DNA of 64,000 nt from Arsenicicoccus bolidensis DSM 15745 (GTDB lineage Bacteria; Actinomycetota; Actinomycetes; Actinomycetales; Dermatophilaceae). Positions 15,906-23,468 of this stretch are shown here, one piece after another (within the stretch, counting starts at the first letter, position 1; each line of letters opens with the position of its first letter). The position numbers were made by a program, and so were the translations under genes. Under the pieces are notes generated by a model, which was not told the DNA's origin, searched no databases, and saw only the letters and a program-made list of their open reading frames with translations. Location: positions 1 through 64,000 of the forward strand of contig NZ_AUFG01000017.1 in NCBI RefSeq assembly GCF_000426385.1, in the 5' to 3' direction.

Positions 15906-16867
15906 GGGTGGGCCGTCACCTCGCGGCGGGCAGGGTCGGCATCCGCACGGCCACCGTCCTGATCGCGATCGCGTGCGTCGGGCTGCTGGCTGTGGCGCTC
16001 GCGCGGATGGCCGTGGAGCGGCCCCCGAGCTCCGGAGCCTCGGCGCCCCCGACTCGGGCGTCCAGCGCAGGCACCCCCACCGCAGCCACCCCCACCCCTC
16101 GCGGGCCGGGCACCAGCGCCGCGGCCGGCATCGGCAGCACACCGCCCGGGTCGGCGGCCCCCTCTCGTCCGGTGGCGCCCAGGCGCAACGTCGCGCCGCC
16201 GCCCCGACGCACCTACCCCTGGCACACGGGGATCACCTCGACCACCTTCTGGGTCGGCGAGATCTTCGACCCGACGGCGCCGGACGGGTCGCAACGCATC
16301 TCGACCTACGACGCGCGCTGGTTCGAGCACTACGGCGGCTGCGACGGCGTGGTCGTCGCCGGGGAGTGCCGCACCGAGCGCCGGACGGCGGCGGCGGGGT
16401 GGTTCCCGACCCGGATGACGCCGCGGGAGAACCCCTTCTACCTCGACGTGCCGTTCGACGACCTCAACGGCCCCGTCGGGTGGGAGAGCCGGTGCCGGGT
16501 CGTGCCCTGGGCCGACAACCCGGGGTACGCCGGGCGGTGCACCGACCGGTCGTTCTCCTACCTCAAGAACCGCTGGGTGCGGCTCGTGGGACCGAACGGC
16601 GCCACGTGCTACGGGCAGGTGCAGGACGCCGGACCGGGTGAGTACCACGACGCCGCCTACGTCTTCGGGCACGCCGATGCCCGCCCGGCCAACCGTCGCT
16701 ACGGCGGGGCGGGGATGGACGTGTCGCCGGCGCTCAACGGCTGCCTGGGCTTCGCCGAGCTCGACGGCGACACGGACCGGATCCGGTGGCAGTTCGTGGA
16801 GGCCTCGGAGGTGCCTCGTGGTCCCTGGACGCGTCTGGTGACCACGTCCGGGGTCACGACGGACTGA
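15902..16867 (+). CDS. Secreted or membrane-anchored protein of unknown function
   Basis: A 321-residue protein coupled to the deacetylase by GTGA (GTG 15902-15904). It has an N-terminal signal anchor (about 14-36), a Pro/Ser/Thr/Ala-rich linker (about 40-105), and a compact domain (about 108-310) with six cysteines and the segments TFWVGEIFDP, STYDARWFEHYGGCDG and ENPFYLDVPFDDLN. The cysteines suggest disulfides outside the cell. The fold may be a double-psi beta barrel, but I cannot assign it to a family. The coupling implies a joint role in glycan modification or wall attachment. Confidence 0.6.
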   Translation: MRVGRHLAAGRVGIRTATVLIAIACVGLLAVALARMAVERPPSSGASAPPTRASSAGTPTAATPTPRGPGTSAAAGIGSTPPGSAAPSRPVAPRRNVAPPPRRTYPWHTGITSTTFWVGEIFDPTAPDGSQRISTYDARWFEHYGGCDGVVVAGECRTERRTAAAGWFPTRMTPRENPFYLDVPFDDLNGPVGWESRCRVVPWADNPGYAGRCTDRSFSYLKNRWVRLVGPNGATCYGQVQDAGPGEYHDAAYVFGHADARPANRRYGGAGMDVSPALNGCLGFAELDGDTDRIRWQFVEASEVPRGPWTRLVTTSGVTTD

Positions 16868-16888
16868 GCGCGTATGGCGTCGCGCGGG

Positions 16889-18016
16889 TCACCGACTCGC
16901 GTCGGTCCGCCATACGGTCTGCGGCAGGTCCCAGATCGACGGGTCCTCGCGCCCGAGCCGCCACAGAGCGACCCCCGACACCTGGTGGGCGGAGGCGAGC
17001 CGCAGCTTCTCTCGCACGCTGCGGGCGTTCTCGTACCACACCTCGTGCCGGGCACCGCCCTGCTCGTAGGCCAGGTGCGGCGACTGGCTGGCGACGTCCC
17101 ACAGCTCGTCGCTGCGGCGCACCTGCGCCTGCTCCGTGATCTGCCGCCACGTCAGCACCTGCGTCCTCGGCCCTCCCCAGTCGTAGCCGAACAGCCCGAC
17201 ACCGAGCACCAGCTTGTCGCGAGGCACCTGCGTGACGGCATACCTGATCACCCGGTCCACCCAGTCCGCCGGCCCGATGGGCCCGGCGGGCCCGGTCTCC
17301 CAGTGCCAGTCGTAGGCCATGAGGACGACCCGGTCGGCGCTGGCGCCCAGCGCCCGGTAGTCCTGGGCGAGGTTGCGCACGTCGTAGCCGGCGTCGGTCT
17401 CCTTGGCGTGCACCGTCACCCACAGCACCCGGCCCCGGTCGTGCAGCCGCTCGGCGAGGGCGCGGACGGTGGCGACGTAGGCGTCCCGCCGCCGCGGCGG
17501 GACGTTCTCGTAGTCCAGCTGCAGCCCGTCGTAGCCCTGGTCCTCCACCAGACGGACCAGGGCCTCCACGTGCGCACCCCGGCGGCTCGGGTCGGCCATC
17601 ACGGCGCCGATGGTGGCCTCGTCCCACAGCCCCGCGGTGGTGTTGGCGACGGTCGGGATGATCTGCAGGTCCAGGTCACGCAGGCGCTGGTTCAGCGCTC
17701 GCTCGGAGTCCGTGCTGAGCCCGGGTTGCAGGACGGGGCGACCGTCCTCGCTCACCCCGTAGGACCAGGGCGAGGCCACGGTGACCGTCCCGGGGTGCCT
17801 GGCCAACGTGTCGAGGGCGTCCGCCTGGTCCCAGTGCGGGATGGCCCCCATGACGAGGGGCCGGTCGCCGCCGAGCCACCCCCGGGGGCGCCACGGGCTC
17901 ACGGCCGCCACCAGCACACCGACGGCGAGGACGACCAGGGCCACGGCGGCCAGCACGTGGGCGCGCGGACGCCGGCGAGGCCGCCGTGTGGCACGGCTGC
18001 GGTCCCCGTCGGCCAT
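16889..18016 (-). CDS. Membrane-anchored GH18-family glycoside hydrolase
   Basis: A 375-residue protein with an N-terminal anchor helix (about 20-40) and an extracellular GH18 TIM barrel. DGLQLDYE (163-170) is the DGxxxDxE catalytic motif, with Glu170 as proton donor. VLMAYDWHW and the late GVALWRLGRED fit the chitinase/spore-cortex-lytic YaaH branch that cuts N-acetylhexosamine polymers by substrate-assisted catalysis. It is last in a reverse-strand operon, 7 bp after the epimerase gene, and probably trims or releases the polymer made by this locus. It converges on the deacetylase pair with a 21-bp gap. Confidence 0.82.
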   Translation of the reverse strand: MADGDRSRATRRPRRRPRAHVLAAVALVVLAVGVLVAAVSPWRPRGWLGGDRPLVMGAIPHWDQADALDTLARHPGTVTVASPWSYGVSEDGRPVLQPGLSTDSERALNQRLRDLDLQIIPTVANTTAGLWDEATIGAVMADPSRRGAHVEALVRLVEDQGYDGLQLDYENVPPRRRDAYVATVRALAERLHDRGRVLWVTVHAKETDAGYDVRNLAQDYRALGASADRVVLMAYDWHWETGPAGPIGPADWVDRVIRYAVTQVPRDKLVLGVGLFGYDWGGPRTQVLTWRQITEQAQVRRSDELWDVASQSPHLAYEQGGARHEVWYENARSVREKLRLASAHQVSGVALWRLGREDPSIWDLPQTVWRTDASR

Positions 18017-18023
18017 CCGTCCC

Positions 18024-19085
18024 TCAGCGCGTCCGACCGGAGTCGGCGGGCCCGGCCAGCGCGACCTCCTCCGCGCGACCGGCGGTCATCGGCGCTGGGG
18101 AGGGCGCCGGCGCCGGGGCGGTGGACCGCCGTCGCTGGTCGGCCGCGACGAGCCGGATGATCTCGTCGATCCCGGTCCGGGCCTCGAAGCCCACGAGAGC
18201 GCGGGACTTCGCGTTGTCCGGCACCCGCCGGCGCATGTCCTCGTAGCCCGGCCCGTAGGCCTGGTCGTACGGGACGAGGACGATCTCGCTGCGGCTGCCC
18301 AGGACGTCGATGATGCGTGCGGCGAGGTCGAGGATCGAGATCTCCAGCGCACCACCGAGGTTGAAGGCGTCGCACCGCGACGCGGGCGCCTCCTGGATGG
18401 CCACCATCGCGGGCACCACGTCCCCCACGTAGGAGAAGCAGCGGGTCTGGTGGCCGTCGCCGTAGACCGTGAGCGGCTCGCCCCGCAGCGCCTGCCCCAC
18501 GAGGTTGGGGACGACCATCCCGTAGCGACCGGTCTGGCGCGGCCCCACCGTGTTGAACAGCCTCACGATGGAGACCGGCAGGCCGAACTCCGTCCAGTAG
18601 GCATGCCCCATGGCCTCGTCGAGCCCCTTGGCGGCGGCATAGCTCCAGCGGGACAGCAGGGGTGAGCCAAGGGTCATGTCGGCATCCTCCGAGAGGGCGT
18701 CGGCGGTGTTCTTGCCGTAGATCTCGCTGGTGGAGGTGATGAGCAGCTCGGCGCGCTCGGCCAGGGCGGCCTCCAGCACCGTCTCGGTGCCGTGGATGTT
18801 GGTGCGCAGGCTGGTCAGCGGGTCGTCGACGATCCGGTGGACCCCCACGGCGGCCGCGAGGTGAAAGATGCGGTCGGCGTCCCGCACCGCCTCGCGCACC
18901 ACGGCCTGGTCGAGGACGCTGCCCCGCAGGAACGTGAACGCGGCGCAGGCCGACGCGGCGTCCAGGTTGGTGAGGGACCCGGTCGACAGGTCGTCGAGCA
19001 CGACCACCTCGTCGCCCATCGCCAGCAGGTGGTCCGTGAGGTGGCTGCCGATGAAGCCGGCGCCTCCGGTGACAACGGTGCGCAT
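18024..19085 (-). CDS. NAD-dependent nucleotide-sugar epimerase/dehydratase
   Basis: A 353-residue extended SDR. The Rossmann motif GGAGFIGSH is at residues 7-15 and the catalytic YAAAK is near residue 150, with STSEIYG supplying the Ser/Thr. It resembles UDP-glucose 4-epimerases and UDP-glucuronate decarboxylases; QTGRYGMVVPNLVGQAL and YGDGHQTRCFSYV are typical of the decarboxylase/epimerase branch. Exact specificity cannot be read. It lies 22 bp after the dehydrogenase gene and supplies a modified NDP-sugar to the polysaccharide pathway. ATG 19083-19085 starts the conserved MRTVVTGGAG. Confidence 0.85.
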   Translation of the reverse strand: MRTVVTGGAGFIGSHLTDHLLAMGDEVVVLDDLSTGSLTNLDAASACAAFTFLRGSVLDQAVVREAVRDADRIFHLAAAVGVHRIVDDPLTSLRTNIHGTETVLEAALAERAELLITSTSEIYGKNTADALSEDADMTLGSPLLSRWSYAAAKGLDEAMGHAYWTEFGLPVSIVRLFNTVGPRQTGRYGMVVPNLVGQALRGEPLTVYGDGHQTRCFSYVGDVVPAMVAIQEAPASRCDAFNLGGALEISILDLAARIIDVLGSRSEIVLVPYDQAYGPGYEDMRRRVPDNAKSRALVGFEARTGIDEIIRLVAADQRRRSTAPAPAPSPAPMTAGRAEEVALAGPADSGRTR

Positions 19086-19107
19086 GGTCGTGCCTCTCGT
19101 GGTGGGG

Positions 19108-20574
19108 TCAGAGGGTGTCCCACCCGTGCGACGACGCGAGCCGGAAGGTCGCGTCCAGCACGAGCGGGACATCGGTGGTCCAGGACAGGTCGTCCTCGGC
19201 GTGGTGGCACACGAGGACGGCCAGCTCGGGGGAGTGCTGGGTCGGTGACTCCAGGCCGTATGCCGTGCTGCCGTCCGCCAGGCGGATGCTGGGCACGAGC
19301 GGGTCGTAGAACGCTACGTCGGCCCCGGCGTCGCGCAGCCCGGCGTAGATCTCGAGGGCAGGGGACTCACGCACGTCGCTGACGTCCGGCTTGTAGGCCA
19401 CTCCACTGACCAGGACCCGTGTGCCCGGGAGCCCCCGTCCGTGGTCGGACAGGACCTCCCGCACCCGGTCGACCACCTGTCGGGGACGGGACGCGATGCT
19501 CGCCATGGCCTGCTCGGTGACGGGGGTCCGCATCCGGTGTCGCCGCAGCTGCCACAGCAGGTAGTGCGGGTCGCAGGGGATGCAGTGCCCACCGACCCCG
19601 GGGCCGGGGTAGAAGGGCATGAAGCCGTAGGGCTTGGTCGCCGCCGCCGCGATGATCTCCATGACGGGCAGGTCGAGGACCCGGCACACGTCGGCGAACT
19701 CGTTGGCGAGGGCGATGTTCACGGCGCGGAAGGTGTTCTCCACCAGCTTGACCATCTCGGCCGCGGCGGGGGACGGCACGGGGTGGACCCGGGCGGCGTA
19801 GCCACCGAGCAGCGCCGAGGCGCGCCGCGCGCACTCGTCCGTCACACCGCCGACGACGCGGGGGACGTCCTCCAGCAGGTGCACGTCGTTGCCCGGGTCG
19901 ATCCGCTCGGGGCTGAAGGCCACGAACACGTCCGTCCCCGGCTCGAGGCCCCGGGCGCGCAGGGGCTCCACCAGCAGGTCGGCCGTGCACCCGACGTAGG
20001 TGGTCGACGTCAGCACGAGGACCTGGCCCGGCCGGGCACGCTCGACGACGGTGCGGCAGGCCCCTCGCAACGGCCCGAGGTCGGGGACGAGGTGGTGGTC
20101 GATCGGCGTGGGGACGCAGACGATCACGGCGCCGGCCTCGGCCAGGCGGCTGGGGTCGTCCGTGGTGACGAGGCCGCCGCCACCGTCGTCCTGGTCTGCG
20201 ACCGGCTCCCTGCCCTGGCCGACGACGTGCGCCTCGGGCAGGCGCAGGAACCTCGACAGCCGCTGCCGGTCACGCGGGAGGAGATCCGCCTCCCCGGCGG
20301 CGATCGCCGCCAGCCGCGCAGGGCTGGCGTCCAGCCCCAGGACCGAGTGGCCGGCCGCCGCGAACGCCAGGGCAGTGGGGAGCCCGACATAGCCGAGACC
20401 CACCACGGCGACGTCGTGGGCGGGGGAGGGGCCCGGCTCGACGATCCTGAGGATGGGGGCCGGGGCGGCGTCAGGGGTGGGGGCGGCGTCCGGGGTGAGC
20501 ACGACAGCGCTGGCGGACGGGGGTGCGGCGGCCAGGTCCGCCGGTGGCTCGTCCCTGAGGTCGATCAAGCTCAT
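19108..20574 (-). CDS. UDP-sugar dehydrogenase (WecC/Ugd family)
   Basis: A 488-residue enzyme with a 60-residue Pro/Ala-rich extension before the usual N-terminus. The NAD motif VGLGYVGLPTALAF begins near residue 59. STTYVGCTADLL, EMVKLVENTFRAVNIALANE and the catalytic Cys in GPGVGGHCIPCDPHY follow, then the UDP-binding domain. This oxidises a UDP-hexose to the uronic acid; GGHCIPCDPHYL favours the UDP-N-acetylmannosamine/galactosamine dehydrogenase branch over UDP-glucose, but this is a tentative reading. ATG 20572-20574 is used, with AGAGGTG before it. It heads an operon with the epimerase and GH18 genes, behind a CRP-like box. Confidence 0.87.
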   Translation of the reverse strand: MSLIDLRDEPPADLAAAPPSASAVVLTPDAAPTPDAAPAPILRIVEPGPSPAHDVAVVGLGYVGLPTALAFAAAGHSVLGLDASPARLAAIAAGEADLLPRDRQRLSRFLRLPEAHVVGQGREPVADQDDGGGGLVTTDDPSRLAEAGAVIVCVPTPIDHHLVPDLGPLRGACRTVVERARPGQVLVLTSTTYVGCTADLLVEPLRARGLEPGTDVFVAFSPERIDPGNDVHLLEDVPRVVGGVTDECARRASALLGGYAARVHPVPSPAAAEMVKLVENTFRAVNIALANEFADVCRVLDLPVMEIIAAAATKPYGFMPFYPGPGVGGHCIPCDPHYLLWQLRRHRMRTPVTEQAMASIASRPRQVVDRVREVLSDHGRGLPGTRVLVSGVAYKPDVSDVRESPALEIYAGLRDAGADVAFYDPLVPSIRLADGSTAYGLESPTQHSPELAVLVCHHAEDDLSWTTDVPLVLDATFRLASSHGWDTL

Positions 20575-20636
20575 GCGGGCACCTCTTTTGGTCGTGTGCA
20601 CGACGGCAGCGGACCCCCGGGGCGGCGTGCTTGGCG

Positions 20637-20699
20637 AGTGACTTTCGTCACATCTGTCCCTGTTTGCGCAGCGTATGGAGGGACTCGCGCGGTGGTCAA
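20637..20699 (-). promoter_or_regulatory. Promoter and CRP/GlxR-like box for the dehydrogenase operon
   Basis: On the reverse strand, TTGACC (20694-20699), an 18-bp spacer and TACGCT (20670-20675) form a good promoter. TGTGACGAAAGTCACT (20637-20652) lies 17 bp beyond the -10, so it would sit just past the transcription start. It has the same TGTGAC-N4-GTCAC architecture as the box before the deacetylase. The gene start is 62 bp further down. Confidence 0.62.
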
Positions 20700-20775
20700 C
20701 GATCCTGCGACCGCCATCCCCCGTGGGGGTGCCCGCGGCGACGCACCGCGACGGACGGTCGCGCTCGGCTCACCG

Positions 20776-22065
20776 TCAGCGTGGTGTCGAGGCATCCATG
20801 ACCTGGCGGCGGGCGGGGCTGACCCATCGTCCGGTGGATGGTGCGGCCCAGGCGCGACCCAGCGCGGTCAGGCACAGGGCCGCATCGAGGATCCGCAGGA
20901 GGGGGAAGGCCACGGCATACAGCAGGTAGGACGCTCGACGGGTGCTGACCGCGGCCAGGACCGACAGGATCAGGTCCGGGAGCAGCACCCCCAGCAGCAC
21001 GTCCCTGACCGTGAGGAGGCCACCGAGCCAGACGAGCCACCCGGGAGGACCGGCCACGGCACCGGCGAGCGCGCTCGCCAGCAGGCTGCACGCCAGCAGG
21101 GGGACGACGAGCAGCCACACGAGGGACGCGACCACCACCTCCACCACGAAGGCGCCCAGCGCCGTCCAGAACACACCGCGGTGCAGTCCGTGCAGGCGCA
21201 CCGTCTGCCAGAAGCCGAGCATCCACCGGCGCACCTGGTGGCGGTAGTCCCGCAACCGGTCGGGGTCCTGCGTGTAGGCCGTCGCGGACCGCGGGTGGAA
21301 GTCGATGCGGCCGAGGCCCTTGCGATGCACCTCGAAGGTCATGTTGAAGTCCTCGATCACCAGTCCCGGCGCCGCCACGTCGATCTCGCGCAGGGCGCTG
21401 GTGCGATAGAGGCTGGCGAAGCCGGGGACGATGGGCACGGCGTTGGCCGCGCGCGCGGCCTGGCCGTACTTGAGGAGCAGCTGCACGGCGACGTAGAGGC
21501 GCTCGCGGTAGGCGACGAGGAGGCGCCCGAGCAGGGTCGGGGAAGGCGGGTCGAACAGGGTCCGGGCGCGCCCGGCGACGGCCACCACGTCGGGGTCGGC
21601 GAGGTGCGGCAGCGCGGTGGACAGGTAGTCGTCGGCCGGCTGGGTGTCGGCGTCGAGCAGCATCACGACCTCGTAGCGGTCGCAGAGGCCGAAGTGCTCG
21701 ATGCCGGCGGCGAGGGCGCCGGCCTTCCCGCGGTTGGGGTGCAGGTCCAGGACGTTGACGCCGCAGGCCCGGGCGAGCTCCGCGGTGCGGTCGTGGGAGC
21801 CGTCGCTGACGATGTGGATCTGCTGGGGCGGGACCAGGGCCGAGGCGCTGCGGATGGTCTGCTCGATCACGAGCTCCTCGTCGTGCGCGGCCACGAGGAC
21901 CGCCACCTGGTCCAGGCCCGGCGGGTCCGTGTGCGCACGGTGGGACCCCTGATGCGTGCGGCTGGTCGTCCTGCGTCGCCCGGCCACCAGACGGCCGACA
22001 CCGACCAACGACCACACCGTCGTGGAGATGCCCACGACCAGCACGGCCAGCACCAGACCGGTCAT
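20776..22065 (-). CDS. Membrane GT2 processive glycosyltransferase (polysaccharide synthase)
   Basis: A 429-residue synthase of the hyaluronan/PgaC/NodC type. One N-terminal helix (1-20) precedes a GT2 domain with VAVLVAAHDEE, SDGSHDRT (88-94), the metal-binding LLDAD (136-140), an acceptor region GFASLYRTSAL, the catalytic-base region IEDFNMTFE and the processivity motif QVRRW. Three or four C-terminal helices form the translocation channel. It should polymerise and export an N-acetylhexosamine- or uronate-containing polymer. It lies 201 bp upstream of the dehydrogenase operon on the same strand. Nearby deacetylase and GH18 genes resemble the set used for poly-N-acetylglucosamine. Confidence 0.87.
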   Translation of the reverse strand: MTGLVLAVLVVGISTTVWSLVGVGRLVAGRRRTTSRTHQGSHRAHTDPPGLDQVAVLVAAHDEELVIEQTIRSASALVPPQQIHIVSDGSHDRTAELARACGVNVLDLHPNRGKAGALAAGIEHFGLCDRYEVVMLLDADTQPADDYLSTALPHLADPDVVAVAGRARTLFDPPSPTLLGRLLVAYRERLYVAVQLLLKYGQAARAANAVPIVPGFASLYRTSALREIDVAAPGLVIEDFNMTFEVHRKGLGRIDFHPRSATAYTQDPDRLRDYRHQVRRWMLGFWQTVRLHGLHRGVFWTALGAFVVEVVVASLVWLLVVPLLACSLLASALAGAVAGPPGWLVWLGGLLTVRDVLLGVLLPDLILSVLAAVSTRRASYLLYAVAFPLLRILDAALCLTALGRAWAAPSTGRWVSPARRQVMDASTPR

Positions 22066-22223
22066 CCGTCACCGCCTCGGTCCCGCCGCCGCGACCATGC
22101 CGGACGGCCCGGGCGCACGGCGGCGATGGACAGACCATGCCTTGCTCACCCGAGGGCAGGGGAGGGCTGGCCTGGGCGAGGCGGCTCAGAGCCCCCCGGG
22201 TGGCGGACGACGACCACGCTCGG
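22066..22223. other. Gap between copC-like and synthase genes
   Basis: About 160 bp in which I see no gene. It should hold the promoter of the reverse-strand synthase, but no clear -10/-35 pair is visible. Confidence 0.4.
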
Positions 22224-22874
22224 TCAGGGGCGGCCACCCTCGTCGCCGGCGCGGCGACGACGGGTCAGGCGGCTCAGACTCACCAGCCCCCCTACGGCGA
22301 GGACGAGGGCCAGACCGACCCACAGCCACGGGGAGCTGCCGCCGGGGGGCGGGGACGCCAGCGGGCTCGGAGGCTGGGCGGTGGCGCCGGCGTTCGTCGA
22401 CGCCGGGCTGGCTGACGTGGGGCTCGACGAGGCGGGCGCGCTCGTCGTCGCGGTGGACGAGGTGGATGAGGTGGACGTGGGAGCCCCGGACGTCGCGAGC
22501 GTGAAGTGCAGCTCGCCGGCGATCCGGTGGGTGTCGGCGCTGACGACGCTGTAGACGACGCGGTAGCGGCCGTCGACCAGCCCGGCAGGGAGCCTGGCGC
22601 TGACCACGGGGCCGGCGACCGTGGCCGCCTCGGCGACCTGGCGACCCTCGGGGTCGGTGACGATGACCTTGCTGAACTGCCCCTTGACGTCCTCGTTGAA
22701 GGTCAGGGTCACCGCCGTCGGCGCGGTGCGCAGGGTGTTGCCGTCGGCGGGGTCGGCGGACACGAGGGCCGAGTGCGCGGACGCCGGCCCGGCACCGAGC
22801 AGGGCGAGCGCTGCGGTGAGGAGGATCAGCAGCGGCAGGGCGACGTGGCGGGCTGGGCTGACGTGGGTGGGCAT
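22224..22874 (-). CDS. CopC/YcnJ-like copper-binding exported protein
   Basis: A 216-residue exported protein: signal peptide (about 8-33) ending at ASAHSAL, where the mature N-terminal His is a copper ligand in CopC domains. The CopC domain runs to about residue 125 (VSADPADGNTLRTAPTAVTLTFNEDV in two parts, and VVSADTHRIAGELHFTL with a second His ligand). A Ser/Thr/Pro/Ala linker (130-175) and one C-terminal helix (about 182-202) with an RRRR stop anchor it on the outer face. It normally delivers copper with a CopD partner, but none is adjacent. ATG 22872-22874 follows GGAAGGA. Confidence 0.85.
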   Translation of the reverse strand: MPTHVSPARHVALPLLILLTAALALLGAGPASAHSALVSADPADGNTLRTAPTAVTLTFNEDVKGQFSKVIVTDPEGRQVAEAATVAGPVVSARLPAGLVDGRYRVVYSVVSADTHRIAGELHFTLATSGAPTSTSSTSSTATTSAPASSSPTSASPASTNAGATAQPPSPLASPPPGGSSPWLWVGLALVLAVGGLVSLSRLTRRRRAGDEGGRP

Positions 22875-22908
22875 GGTTCCTTCCGGTCTGGACCCGTCTC
22901 GCGGCCGA

Positions 22909-22920
22909 GTTGTCCACAGG
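22909..22920. promoter_or_regulatory. GTTGTCCACAGG motif
   Basis: This 12-mer contains TTGTCCACA, a good actinobacterial DnaA-box match. It lies 123 bp before the WXG100-like gene. Closely related GTCGTCCACAGG occurs twice before ssb (41708, 41748). Its role, as DnaA box or promoter element, is unclear. Confidence 0.4.
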
Positions 22921-23042
22921 TCGTCGCGATCCGGTCGGCGTGGTCCCCAGGCAGAGCGGGTGCGTCCCGGGGTGGTGCAGGTCCTTCCTAGCATCCTCGC
23001 CAGGGCCGTCCATGGGAGGACGGCGCGGCGGCGGAGGTGAGC

Positions 23043-23468
23043 ATGGACGGTGGTCAGGTCGTGGCGTGCGCGGCGGTGCTGGAGCAGCACGCGGCGGGCA
23101 TGGGGCGGGCGGCGGAGCGGCTCGCGCAGGCGGCCGCGGTGGTGGACTGGCAGTCCCCGGCCGCCCAGGCCGCCCGGGACCGGGTCGACGACCTCGTCGC
23201 GGGCCTGCGTGCGGGGTCCGAGCAGGTGCACGACGCTGCCGTGGCGGTCCGCGCCCACGGTATGGCGGTCTCCGCCGCCTGGGCTGAGCTCGTCTCGACC
23301 ACGGCCGCTGTGAGCGAGGCCGCCGAGCAGGGGGCCGAGGCGGTCCGCCGGACGCTGCGCGGCGAGGTGTCGGGCCCGGCAGGCTTGGCGGCCTCGTCGG
23401 CCTCGTCGGTCTCGTCGGTCTCGGCGGTCTCGGGGGTCTTGGCGGTCCTGGGGGGCCGTCATGGGTGA
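23043..23468 (+). CDS. WXG100-like helical protein
   Basis: A 141-residue all-alpha protein starting at ATG 23043 behind GGAGG. Residues about 5-100 form two helices joined by DWQSPAAQAARDRV, where WQS takes the place of the W-x-G turn, as in the WXG100/ESX-substrate fold. The tail (110-141) is low-complexity Ser/Val/Ala, encoded by a tandem TCGGTCTCG-like repeat. It overlaps the following hydrolase gene by 8 bp, so the two are coupled. In actinobacteria such proteins often act as secretion partner for a larger effector. No ESX secretion gene is in the window. Confidence 0.6.
   Translation: MDGGQVVACAAVLEQHAAGMGRAAERLAQAAAVVDWQSPAAQAARDRVDDLVAGLRAGSEQVHDAAVAVRAHGMAVSAAWAELVSTTAAVSEAAEQGAEAVRRTLRGEVSGPAGLAASSASSVSSVSAVSGVLAVLGGRHG

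Noticed and set aside
19441-22554. A 1037-codon forward open frame over the dehydrogenase and synthase genes
   Set aside because: It is antisense to two proteins with full catalytic motifs and is low-complexity Gly/Arg/His sequence.
22909-22920. A chromosomal replication origin based on a DnaA-box-like motif
   Set aside because: Single box, with no dnaA/dnaN/rpmH genes and no AT-rich unwinding region nearby.
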